Below are positions 25,061 through 32,819 of a stretch of 36,797 bases of DNA, piece by piece. This DNA is from Bacillus sp. FJAT-49736 (GTDB taxonomy: Bacteria; Bacillota; Bacilli; Bacillales; Bacillaceae_C). The notes beneath the pieces were generated by a model that did not search any database, was not told the DNA's origin, and saw nothing but the letters and a program-made list of their open reading frames with translations. Location of the stretch: positions 3,204-40,000 of the forward strand of contig NZ_JAGYPI010000009.1 of the NCBI RefSeq assembly GCF_018343615.1, given 5' to 3'. A program made the position numbers and the translations under genes. Positions within the stretch are counted from its first letter, which is position 1, and the number at the start of each line of letters is the position of its first letter.

Positions 25061-25091
25061 AAAAAAGGAGAACACCCTATAGTGCTCTCCT
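25061..25091 (-). terminator. Terminator of lysP
   Basis: A 10-bp stem (25066-25075 with 25082-25091), fully paired only on the minus strand where it includes one GU pair, is followed by six T. It lies 12 bp after the lysP stop codon. Confidence 0.9.
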
Positions 25092-25102
25092 CTTTCGCAA
25101 TT

Positions 25103-26572
25103 TTATTTTTCCACTTCATCAATAACACATTCTTCTAATGGAATAACCTTTGTTTTCTTGATGAACTTATAGCCAAACCACATTACTAAGAAGAGCGGGA
25201 TGCCGAGATAAGCTGCAATGATGCTCATCCAATCAATCTTGTCGCTTATAAATGCTTGATAATCTTGGGCTAGAATGACGACCAAACAAACCACAAATGC
25301 CAGAATCGGTCCAAATGGATATAGTTTGGCGCGGTATGGTAGTTTATCAAGTGAGTAGCCCTGGGCCACATATGCTTTTCGGAAACGATAATGGCTTACT
25401 GCAATCCCTAGCCAGAAAATAAAACCTGTGATACCAGCTGCATTTAGTAACCACATATAGATTGCACCGTCACCGAATACAGAAGCAAGAAAGGCAAGCA
25501 TTCCTACAATAGTTGTAGCAATAAGTGCAGCTACTGGAATTCCGCGTTTGTTTAAATTACCAAAGAAGCGTGGTGCTTGTCCCTCTTTAGCCATTGCATA
25601 TAGAATACGAGTCGAAGCATATAAGCTTGAATTTCCTGCAGATAATACTGCAGTTAAAATAACCGCATTCATGAAAGATGCTGCAAAAGCAAGACCAGCT
25701 TTTTTGAATACTAACGTAAAAGGACTCACCATAATACTATCGCTTTTTAAGCTTTCTGTTGTATACGGAATTATAAGTCCAATAACTAAGATAGCTAAAA
25801 CATAAAACAATAGGATACGCCAAAAAATGCTGCGAGTCGCCTTTGGAACACTTACTCTAGGATTTTCACTTTCTCCAGCCGCAACCCCGATAATTTCAGT
25901 TCCCTGAAAAGAGAAGCCGGCTGTTAGAAAAACACCTAAAACTGCTATAATCCCACCGTGAAAAGGAGCATCTTTTATCGTAAAATTCTTGAATCCGATA
26001 GAGTGTCCACCATTCATAATCCCAAAAATCATTAATAGTCCAACTACAATAAAGATAATGATAGTTGCTACTTTAATAAAGGAGAACCAATATTCACCTT
26101 CTCCGTACCCTTTAACAGATAAAATATTAAGACCAAAAATTAGAACAATAAAGATTCCACTCCACACCCACGATGGACTGTCCGGAAACCAAAACTTCAT
26201 AACAAGTGTTGATGCTGAAAGCTCTGCCGCAAGTGTTATGGCCCAGCTATACCAGTAATTCCAGCCTAATGCAAATCCTAATGCTGGATCAATAAATCTG
26301 GTAGCATATGTACTAAATGCTCCACTTGTTGGCATAAATGCAGCCAACTCCGCCAAACCAGTCATGATAAAATAAACCATTACCCCAATAATGAGATAAG
26401 CAAGCAATGCACCTCCTGGACCTGCTGAATGAATAGCAGCTCCACTTCCTAGAAAAAGCCCGGTACCAATGGAACCACCAAGTGATATCATTGTTAAATG
26501 TCTTGCTTTTAAACCTCTCTTTAATTCATTTTGGTTAGCGCTTTCATTTTGATAGATGGAATGATTACTCAC
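25103..26572 (-). CDS. lysP: Lysine-specific permease LysP (APC family)
   Basis: This 489-residue, 12-helix amino acid/proton symporter closely resembles E. coli LysP as I recall it. Shared segments include KRGLKARHLTMISLGGSIGT, AGPGGALLAYLIIGVMVYF, GFALGWNYWYSWAIT, GFSFQGTEIIGVAAGESENP, NAVILTAVLSAGNSSLYAST and GIAVSHYRFRKAYVAQG. Start: a GTG 9 bp upstream of the chosen one lies inside the GGGGGTG ribosome binding site, so the GTG at 26572 (MSNHSIYQ) is preferred. I looked for a lysine riboswitch upstream and saw none. Lysine is the most likely substrate; other basic amino acids are possible. Confidence 0.88.
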   Translation of the reverse strand: MSNHSIYQNESANQNELKRGLKARHLTMISLGGSIGTGLFLGSGAAIHSAGPGGALLAYLIIGVMVYFIMTGLAELAAFMPTSGAFSTYATRFIDPALGFALGWNYWYSWAITLAAELSASTLVMKFWFPDSPSWVWSGIFIVLIFGLNILSVKGYGEGEYWFSFIKVATIIIFIVVGLLMIFGIMNGGHSIGFKNFTIKDAPFHGGIIAVLGVFLTAGFSFQGTEIIGVAAGESENPRVSVPKATRSIFWRILLFYVLAILVIGLIIPYTTESLKSDSIMVSPFTLVFKKAGLAFAASFMNAVILTAVLSAGNSSLYASTRILYAMAKEGQAPRFFGNLNKRGIPVAALIATTIVGMLAFLASVFGDGAIYMWLLNAAGITGFIFWLGIAVSHYRFRKAYVAQGYSLDKLPYRAKLYPFGPILAFVVCLVVILAQDYQAFISDKIDWMSIIAAYLGIPLFLVMWFGYKFIKKTKVIPLEECVIDEVEK

Positions 26573-26917
26573 AATCCACACCCCCTAAGTTGTTTGAAGC
26601 AAAGTGACGTATCCATCCAAGTATAACTTTTAGAAATATACTGTTGATCAATGCCTTGTTCATGTGAAAAGTATAGTTTGAATGGATGACTTAATAAATT
26701 TATGCGTATTTGGCTGAAATTCAACAGTATTGTGTAACAGATTCAAAAAATTAAAAACGTAATAATTTTATATCATGAATAAAAAATAATGAAAAGAGGG
26801 GAAAATACTTACATTTTTATTATAACTTTTCCTATTTTGTATTAGATAATGCTATTTTGTAATTTACTTACCACTTGGAGAAAGGTTTTTTACCAAATTG
26901 CAAAAATTAGTGTAAAA
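26573..26917. other. Intergenic region upstream of lysP
   Basis: No gene is seen in this 345-bp AT-rich stretch. An imperfect inverted repeat built on CATCCA...TATA.CTTTT lies at 26613-26630 and 26667-26688, 40-115 bp upstream of the lysP start, a plausible place for an operator. I see no clear riboswitch and no promoter that I would defend. Confidence 0.35.
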
Positions 26918-27206
26918 TGAAGTTGCGAGTTCTTGCTATTTAATTGGGGGCTGGTAGTATATGTTGAAAAAGGCATTTTCAGAGAAACAATTCAAAACTT
27001 TTTCTATAATGGATTCTTTGGCAGTAGAACATATGATTTGAATGGTGCGGAAATTACTGGAACTTATAAGAACGATGAAAAAGGAATAGTAATGGAAGTG
27101 AGAAAATAAATGGAAGTATGATTATGGATATGTTGATTACGGTTGGGATGATGGAGAAACTGTCTTTGGACATTTGATTGTGTGGGCGAAGAAGATAAAT
27201 ACATAA
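26918..27206 (+). pseudogene. Frameshifted small hypothetical gene
   Basis: Two frames join into one plausible protein. The first, open from about 26921 to 27109, contains VVYVEKGIFRETIQNFFYNG and TYKNDEKGIVMEVRK-stop. The second (27102-27206) continues ENKWKYDYGYVDYGWDDGET and ends WAKKINT-stop. The shift lies near 27100. The product would have been about 95 residues, beta-rich and aromatic. The parent family is unknown. Immediately downstream is the ribosome binding site of the next gene. Confidence 0.5.
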
Positions 27207-27221
27207 ATGGAGGGGAAGAGC

Positions 27222-27452
27222 ATGGCAGAGAAGAAAACGGTAAGCAGAACCTTATTTAACACAGTTATAGGGGTGTCAGTCACATTATCGTTAATGCTAG
27301 GCTTTGGAGTTGGAGCGACCACCACAGACATTGATGGTAAAACAGTCAAACTTAAACAATTAAAAAAAGAAATTAGCAAATTAGAAGATAAAAAGAAAAG
27401 TCTGCAAAATGAAATTGAAAAGCTGCAAAGTGAAGTAGACAAGAATAAATAA
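27222..27452 (+). CDS. Small exported or membrane-anchored coiled-coil protein
   Basis: A 76-residue product with a basic start, a hydrophobic segment (about 12-31, FNTVIGVSVTLSLMLGFGVG) and a possible signal-peptidase cut after GVGA. A C-terminal helix of about 35 residues follows with heptad-like L/I spacing and high K/E content (KQLKKEISKLEDKKKSLQNE). The ATG at 27222 lies 8 nt after GGAGGGG; an in-frame ATG 15 bp earlier overlaps that site. It may be a surface or envelope peptide. No family is recognised, and its neighbours are both broken genes. Confidence 0.65.
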   Translation: MAEKKTVSRTLFNTVIGVSVTLSLMLGFGVGATTTDIDGKTVKLKQLKKEISKLEDKKKSLQNEIEKLQSEVDKNK

Positions 27453-27594
27453 TGAGATGATAACATGAGCAAGTATAAACAATGCAACAGAAATTCATGG
27501 AACAACTTGTGATAGGTCAACGATTAAGCCATCCGAAGAAAGAGAGTTTGTTTTTCCAAAAGGCACATATCCTTGGGTTAAAATGTGGGATTAA
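27453..27594 (+). pseudogene. Short gene remnant before pncA
   Basis: An open frame of about 39 codons contains TTCDRSTIKPSEEREFVFPK and ends GTYPWVKMWD-stop at 27594. It begins just after a stop and has no start codon of its own. It looks like the C-terminal end of a lost protein and overlaps the head of the pncA relic in another frame. Confidence 0.35.
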
Positions 27595-28092
27595 TATTGA
27601 TAATACATACGATTTTGTTGTAAATGCTGGAAAACTTACATGTGGAAAGCCAGGTCAGGAAATAGAAGAAGAAATAGTTGCATTGACGAATCAATTTATT
27701 CAAAATAACGAGTACGTCGTATTTAAAAGGCGATACATGGCAACCAGAGACAAAACTATTCCCGTCGCATATTATAGAAGCAATGTTTGGCTGTAATTTC
27801 CTTGGTTCCCTGCAATCTTTATATAATCAACATAAAAAGAACAATAATGCGCACTATATGGATAAAACACGATATAGTGCTTTTGCCGGGACGGATTTAG
27901 AAATAAAAATAAGAGAACGCTGCATAGAAAAACTCCATTTATGTGGTGAATGTACTGATATTTGCGTTCTTCATGCAAAATAAAGGGTTTCAAATGGTGA
28001 TCCATTCCGATGCGGTTGAAAGTTTTAATCAGGATGGTCACAAATGGACGCTGGAGCATTTTAAAAATACATTAGGAGCTAAAGTCCTTTAA
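27578..28092 (+). pseudogene. pncA: Decayed nicotinamidase gene
   Basis: Nicotinamidase converts nicotinamide to nicotinic acid. Family segments appear in order but in three frames. GINIDNTYDFVVNAGKLTCG with GKPGQEIEEEIVAL is in frame one (from 27578). GDTWQPETKLFPSH, MDKTRYSAFAGTDLE and the active-site Cys segment ECTDICVLHA are in frame two (about 27726-27981). FQMVIHSDAVESFNQDGHKW and FKNTLGAKVL are in frame three (27988-28092). The stretch that normally holds the metal-binding DxH...H between VVF and the PETKLFP motif is deleted, as is a short helix after VLHA. The expected start codon is TTA. The gene is clearly dead. It stands before pncB and nadE, the rest of the salvage route. Confidence 0.88.
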
Positions 28093-28140
28093 TAAAGGTT
28101 GAATACAAAGGTGCATTAGCAATACAAGGAGTGGGGTTTG

Positions 28141-29619
28141 ATGGTTCGGCTTTATAATGATGATGGCTTAACCCTTCATACAGATTTATATCAGATTAAT
28201 ATGGCTAAAACATACTGGCAGGATGGAATCCATGAGAAAAAAGCTGTGTTTGAATTGTTTTTTCGAAAGCTTCCATTTGATAATGGCTATGCCATTTTTG
28301 CAGGATTAGAGAGAATAGTGGAATATTTAAACGATTTTCGATTTACGGAAGCGGATATTGAATATTTGCGTAATGAGGTAGGGTATGAGGAGGAATTTCT
28401 GCAATACCTGAGTGAGCTTCGTTTCACTGGCACTGTTCGTTCCATGCGTGAAGGAGAACTGGTATTTGGAAACGAACCTATGATTCAAGTGGAGGCACCT
28501 CTTGCCCAGGCGCAGATTATTGAAACAGCTCTGCTTAACATTGTGAATTTCCAAACATTGATTGCAACGAAAGCGTCCCGAATCAAAAATGTCGTTGGGA
28601 ATGAGACGGTAATGGAATTTGGCTCCAGGCGTGCTCATGAGCTAGATGCAGCTATTTGGGGAACAAGGGCAGCATTTATTGGTGGCTTTGATGCAACGAG
28701 CAATGTAAGAGCAGGGAAACGTTTTGGAATTCCGGTGTCTGGCACCCATGCGCATGCGATGGTCCAAGCATATCGGGATGATTATACAGCATTTCGAAAA
28801 TATGCTGAAAGCCACCGGGACTGCGTATTCCTGGTAGATACGTATGATACATTAAAATCCGGAGTGCCAAGTGCAATCAAAGTGGCAAAAGAAATGGGAA
28901 ATAAGATCAATTTTATCGGAATTCGCTTGGATAGCGGCGACATGGCGTTTTTATCAAAAGCTGCTCGTAAAATGCTCGATAAAGCTGGATTCCCAAATGC
29001 AAAAATCGTTGCTTCCAGTGATCTGGATGAATATACGATTCTGCATTTGAAATCTCAAGGTGCGAAAATTGATGTTTGGGGTGTTGGCACGAAATTAATA
29101 ACTGCGTATGACCAGCCTGCGCTAGGTGCTGTATATAAAATGGTTTCCATCGAGGACAGTAATGGAGTAATGCAGGATACGATTAAGATTTCCAGCAACG
29201 CTCAAAAAGTAACGACTCCTGGACTTAAAAATGTATACAGGATCATTAATACAGAAAGCTATAAGTCTGAAGGCGATTATATTGCCTTACGTGACGAGGA
29301 TGTTGCGGACCAAAAGGAACTGAAAATGTTCCATCCTGTTCATACGTATATTAGCAAAGTAGTCAAAAATTTTGAGGCGAGAAATTTACTTCATGATATT
29401 TTTGTGGAGGGAGAATTTATCTACAAATTGCCAACTCTTCAGGAAATTCAAGGCTATTCAAAGGAAAGCCTGGCATTGCTTTGGGAGGAATATAAGCGCT
29501 CCCTCAATCCTCATGAATACCCGGTGGATTTAAGTCGAAAATGCTGGGATAATAAAATTAAAAATATTGAAGAAGTGAAACAACACGTACAAAGATCATT
29601 CGAAAAGCTTCGAAGCTGA
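28141..29619 (+). CDS. pncB: Nicotinate phosphoribosyltransferase PncB
   Basis: PncB makes nicotinate mononucleotide from nicotinic acid and PRPP with ATP, the entry step of nicotinic acid salvage. The 492-residue product has LHTDLYQINMAKTYW, FELFFRKLPFDNGYAIFAG, MEFGSRRAHELDAAIWGTRA, SGTHAHAMVQAY and IRLDSGDMAFLS. The phosphate-binding VASSDLDEYT and GVGTKLITAYDQPALGAVYK follow, all family signatures. The ATG at 28141 follows AGGAG by 9 nt; a TTG directly before it is in frame. It follows the dead pncA and precedes nadE by 18 bp, so it is cotranscribed with nadE. Confidence 0.95.
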   Translation: MVRLYNDDGLTLHTDLYQINMAKTYWQDGIHEKKAVFELFFRKLPFDNGYAIFAGLERIVEYLNDFRFTEADIEYLRNEVGYEEEFLQYLSELRFTGTVRSMREGELVFGNEPMIQVEAPLAQAQIIETALLNIVNFQTLIATKASRIKNVVGNETVMEFGSRRAHELDAAIWGTRAAFIGGFDATSNVRAGKRFGIPVSGTHAHAMVQAYRDDYTAFRKYAESHRDCVFLVDTYDTLKSGVPSAIKVAKEMGNKINFIGIRLDSGDMAFLSKAARKMLDKAGFPNAKIVASSDLDEYTILHLKSQGAKIDVWGVGTKLITAYDQPALGAVYKMVSIEDSNGVMQDTIKISSNAQKVTTPGLKNVYRIINTESYKSEGDYIALRDEDVADQKELKMFHPVHTYISKVVKNFEARNLLHDIFVEGEFIYKLPTLQEIQGYSKESLALLWEEYKRSLNPHEYPVDLSRKCWDNKIKNIEEVKQHVQRSFEKLRS

Positions 29620-29637
29620 AGGAGGATTTAAATCAAG

Positions 29638-30465
29638 ATGGGAAACTTACAAAAACAAATTGTAGAGGACATGAAAGTAAAACCATTTATTAACCCAAAT
29701 GAGGAAATCCGCATCAGTGTCGATTTTTTGAAGGCATACTTAAAGAAATATACCTTTTTTAAAGGATTTGTGTTAGGACAATCAGGGGGACAGGATTCCA
29801 CTTTGGTTGGGAAGCTTGCACAGCTTGCTATCAACGAGTTAAAGGAAGAAACCGGCTCGCAAGAATATAAATTTATTGCGGTTCGTCTTCCATATGGGGT
29901 TCAAAAGGATGCGAGCGATGTGGAGGACGCCATCCAATTCATTCAACCGGACAAGGATGTTACGGTGAATATTAAACCTGCGGTAGATGCAATAGAATCT
30001 TCTTTGAGAGAAGCAGGAATTAGGCTATCTGATTTTGAAAAAGGCAATGTGAAAGCAAGAGAGCGTATGGTTGTACAATACAGCATTGCCGCCATGGAAA
30101 ACTGCGTTGTTCTTGGAACCGATCATTCTGCGGAAGCAATCACCGGTTTTTATACTAAATATGGTGACGGTGGTGCAGATCTTGTTCCTATTTTCCGCCT
30201 TAATAAGCGACAAGGAAAAATGCTGTTAAAAGAACTGGATTGTCCGGAACACTTATATTTGAAAACTCCAACTGCCGATCTTGAAGATGAACGTCCGCAA
30301 TTGCCGGATGAAAGTGCCCTTGGCATTTCTTATGATGAAATAGATGATTTTCTGGAAGGAAAAGAAGTTTCTAAACAAGCGGAAGAAACAATAGAGGCAC
30401 TTTATAAAAAGTCAGCACATAAACGACATTTGCCTGTAACGGTATTTGATGATTTTTGGAAGTAG
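29638..30465 (+). CDS. nadE: NH3-dependent NAD+ synthetase NadE
   Basis: NadE amidates nicotinate adenine dinucleotide to NAD+, using ammonia and ATP. The 275-residue product has the short, ammonia-dependent form without a glutaminase domain. It carries the PP-loop [19 protein letters not shown] (about 47-65), [15 protein letters not shown], the [20 protein letters not shown] helix region, [20 protein letters not shown] and [25 protein letters not shown] lies about 12 nt before the ATG. A terminator follows the stop. Nicotinate mononucleotide adenylyltransferase (nadD) is not here. Confidence 0.96.
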   Translation: MGNLQKQIVEDMKVKPFINPNEEIRISVDFLKAYLKKYTFFKGFVLGQSGGQDSTLVGKLAQLAINELKEETGSQEYKFIAVRLPYGVQKDASDVEDAIQFIQPDKDVTVNIKPAVDAIESSLREAGIRLSDFEKGNVKARERMVVQYSIAAMENCVVLGTDHSAEAITGFYTKYGDGGADLVPIFRLNKRQGKMLLKELDCPEHLYLKTPTADLEDERPQLPDESALGISYDEIDDFLEGKEVSKQAEETIEALYKKSAHKRHLPVTVFDDFWK

Positions 30466-30467
30466 AG

Positions 30468-30500
30468 AGAAGGAAGCATAAGCGGCTTCCTTCTTTTTAT
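30468..30500 (+). terminator. Terminator of pncB-nadE
   Basis: A perfect 10-bp stem (AGAAGGAAGC / GCTTCCTTCT) with a 7-nt loop, followed by TTTTTA, starts 2 bp after the nadE stop. Confidence 0.92.
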
Positions 30501-30594
30501 TTATTTAGGTTTTTTAAAATACAACTTCCCCCAAACTTACTATAAAATAAGGAACCTTATATTTTCTGCTTTTTCTCCTAGGCATTTCATAGTA

Positions 30595-30603
30595 TGCTAT
30601 AAT
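30595..30603 (+). promoter_or_regulatory. Candidate extended -10 promoter of the yeaC operon
   Basis: TGCTATAAT is an extended -10 box (TGnTATAAT) located 63 bp upstream of the MoxR gene. No good -35 box is seen 17 bp upstream, which the extended -10 may compensate for. Confidence 0.5.
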
Positions 30604-30665
30604 TGAGTCCTAAATATTAGGAATTTTCCAAAGCATTTCACATTTCTAAGACCTGGAGGTATATA

Positions 30666-31622
30666 ATGACAGTAAATCCTATGCATCCAAAGTTAAAGCA
30701 AGTGTTAAATAATATTGAAAAAGTAATGATCGGTAAAACGAGCGTAGCGGAGCTTAGCCTTGTTGCTCTACTTGCAGAAGGTCATGTTCTTCTCGAAGAT
30801 GTTCCTGGGGTAGGAAAGACGATGATGGTTCGTGCTCTTGCAAAATCAGTGAATGCGTCCTTTAAGAGGATTCAATTTACACCTGATTTATTACCTTCCG
30901 ATGTGATTGGTGTTTCGATTTTTAATCCAAAAGATTTGGAATTTCAATTTAGACCTGGACCAATTATGGGCAATATTATTCTTGCGGATGAAATTAATCG
31001 AACCTCTCCAAAAACACAGTCTGCCCTTCTAGAAGGGATGGAAGAAAGCAGTGTTACAGTAGATGGCGTTACTCGTCTCCTTGACAAACCTTTCTTTGTT
31101 ATGGCTACGCAAAATCCAATTGAGTATGAGGGTACATATCCACTACCGGAAGCTCAACTTGATCGCTTTCTCCTAAAAATGAAAATGGGTTATCCTGAGG
31201 TCAGTGAGGAGATTGAAATATTAGATAGAGCTGAAAAGCAAGCGCCGATTGATAGCTTGGAGGCAGTTATTTCTCTTCATGAATTAAGAGAATTGCAAAA
31301 TGAGGTAAAGCAAGTGTATGTAGACCATAGTATTAAGCAATATATTGTGAGTATTGCACATCAAACGAGAATTCACGGGAATGTATATCTTGGGGTAAGT
31401 CCACGCGGTTCTATTGCATTGATGAAAGCGGCACAAGCCTATGCTTTTTTACATGGAAGAGATTTCGTCATTCCTGACGATGTTCAATACTTAGCTCCAT
31501 ATGTATTCTCCCACCGAATTATCTTGAAATCTGAAGTGAAATATGGAGGTCAATCACCAGAGGATATTGTATACGAAGTTATCAGATATATCCGTGTGCC
31601 CGTGCAAAAGGTAGTGAAGTAG
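30666..31622 (+). CDS. yeaC: MoxR family AAA+ ATPase
   Basis: MoxR ATPases act as chaperones for metal insertion or complex assembly, often beside DUF58 and transglutaminase genes. The 318-residue product has Walker A EDVPGVGKTMMVRALA (about 39-54), Walker B NIILADEINRTSPKTQSALLEGMEE (split: NIILADEINR and TSPKTQSALLEG), sensor 1 MATQNPIEYEGTYPLPEAQLDRF (ATQNP motif) and YLGVSPRGSIALM. CTGGAGG precedes the ATG. It is followed directly by a DUF58 gene and a transglutaminase gene, the conserved Bacillus order yeaC-yeaD-yebA. The substrate is unknown. Confidence 0.93.
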   Translation: MTVNPMHPKLKQVLNNIEKVMIGKTSVAELSLVALLAEGHVLLEDVPGVGKTMMVRALAKSVNASFKRIQFTPDLLPSDVIGVSIFNPKDLEFQFRPGPIMGNIILADEINRTSPKTQSALLEGMEESSVTVDGVTRLLDKPFFVMATQNPIEYEGTYPLPEAQLDRFLLKMKMGYPEVSEEIEILDRAEKQAPIDSLEAVISLHELRELQNEVKQVYVDHSIKQYIVSIAHQTRIHGNVYLGVSPRGSIALMKAAQAYAFLHGRDFVIPDDVQYLAPYVFSHRIILKSEVKYGGQSPEDIVYEVIRYIRVPVQKVVK

Positions 31623-32819
31623 ATGAAAAAGAAGTGGAAAATAAAAACATGGATGAAAATAGTTCTTCTTTTCATAACGTTAGGTATTGTCTTTTCCTAC
31701 GCTATGTTTCAAGGAGGCTTTGTAAGCTGGTTTTTATTCTATAGTTTTACCCCATTTGCTTTATATGCGCTGCTCATTGCATTCTACCCAATGGGAGATT
31801 TTAAGGTTGCGAGAACCTTTAATGGAGACAGCTATAGTGTTGGCGATGAATTAAAGGTAACCATTGAATTGGAAAGAAAGTTACCATTTCCGCTGTTTTT
31901 CCTTATCATTCGAAATGAAACTAGTTTTGATGACCAGGGGGAGGAATTGATTCTGTATCCTTGGTTTAGAAGAAGAATGAAAGTATTGTATACTGTCACG
32001 GATTTACAAAGGGGTGAGCATTTTTTTGGAGATATTACCATGAAGTGTGGGGATTTTCTTGGTCTTATTTTAAAAAGCCAGGTTATATCTGATCCAAAAA
32101 CCATCCTTGTATACCCTTCCTATATAGATATAATCTACAGATCTATCGAAAGTCGTTACGAACAAGGTGCTACTGCATCCCAGATAAGACTTCAAAATGA
32201 TTCCACATTGGTAACAGGCATACGCCAATATCAGCCAGGGGACCGCTTTACATGGATTGATTGGAAGGCAACTGCCAGAAAGAATGAAATGCAAACAAAG
32301 GAATTTGAAGAACGTCAATCTCATGATATTTCCATTATTTTAGACCGCACACCTTCCCAAGTATTCGAAGCAATGGTTAAGTTTTCGGCATCACTCATTA
32401 GAACGATCATTAGACATGGCGGACAGATTGGTCTTTATTCAATCGGGAAGGATCATTCCATATTTCCAATTAGGGGTGGAGAAGAACATCAGCACCAGCT
32501 TTTTTACCATCTTGCAAAAGTGAAAGCGGATAGCGAAGTCCCGGTTCATACTATCCTTACGGGGGAGAAAGTATTTTATCAGCAAACAGCATCCATCATG
32601 ATCATTACCTCCAAACTTACCCAACCATTAATCGATAGTGTGCAATTATTTACTAGGAAAATGGGTTCTGTTGTCATGTTTGTTATTAAAGAGACAGGAG
32701 ACAAAATTTCAACAGAAGAAAATGTTTTATATGAGCAGGCTTTAAAACATGGAATATATGTCCGGTTTTTATATGAAGAAAGTTTTCGCTCTGCTTTAAT
32801 GGGGGTGAAGCAAAGATGA
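31623..32819 (+). CDS. yeaD: DUF58 domain membrane protein
   Basis: The 398-residue product has two N-terminal membrane helices (about 12-28 and 33-52), an Ig-like extracellular-type segment (about 60-160) and the DUF58 domain. The DUF58 signature is IRQYQPGDRFTWIDWKATAR followed by TKEFEERQSHDISIILD (about 197-240). The latter opens a VWA-like fold that, in this family, often has a weak metal site. It abuts the MoxR gene stop and overlaps the transglutaminase gene by 4 bp, so the three are coupled. The family is thought to work with MoxR ATPases on envelope processes. Confidence 0.9.
   Translation: MKKKWKIKTWMKIVLLFITLGIVFSYAMFQGGFVSWFLFYSFTPFALYALLIAFYPMGDFKVARTFNGDSYSVGDELKVTIELERKLPFPLFFLIIRNETSFDDQGEELILYPWFRRRMKVLYTVTDLQRGEHFFGDITMKCGDFLGLILKSQVISDPKTILVYPSYIDIIYRSIESRYEQGATASQIRLQNDSTLVTGIRQYQPGDRFTWIDWKATARKNEMQTKEFEERQSHDISIILDRTPSQVFEAMVKFSASLIRTIIRHGGQIGLYSIGKDHSIFPIRGGEEHQHQLFYHLAKVKADSEVPVHTILTGEKVFYQQTASIMIITSKLTQPLIDSVQLFTRKMGSVVMFVIKETGDKISTEENVLYEQALKHGIYVRFLYEESFRSALMGVKQR

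Noticed and set aside
24824-25075. 83-codon minus-strand open frame
   Set aside because: Its start lies within the lysP terminator hairpin and it has no ribosome binding site or recognisable domain. The hydrophobic text reflects AT-rich DNA.
26573-26780. Lysine riboswitch (L box) upstream of lysP
   Set aside because: I looked for it because lysP genes often have one, but the conserved junction motifs and a following terminator are not visible on the minus strand.
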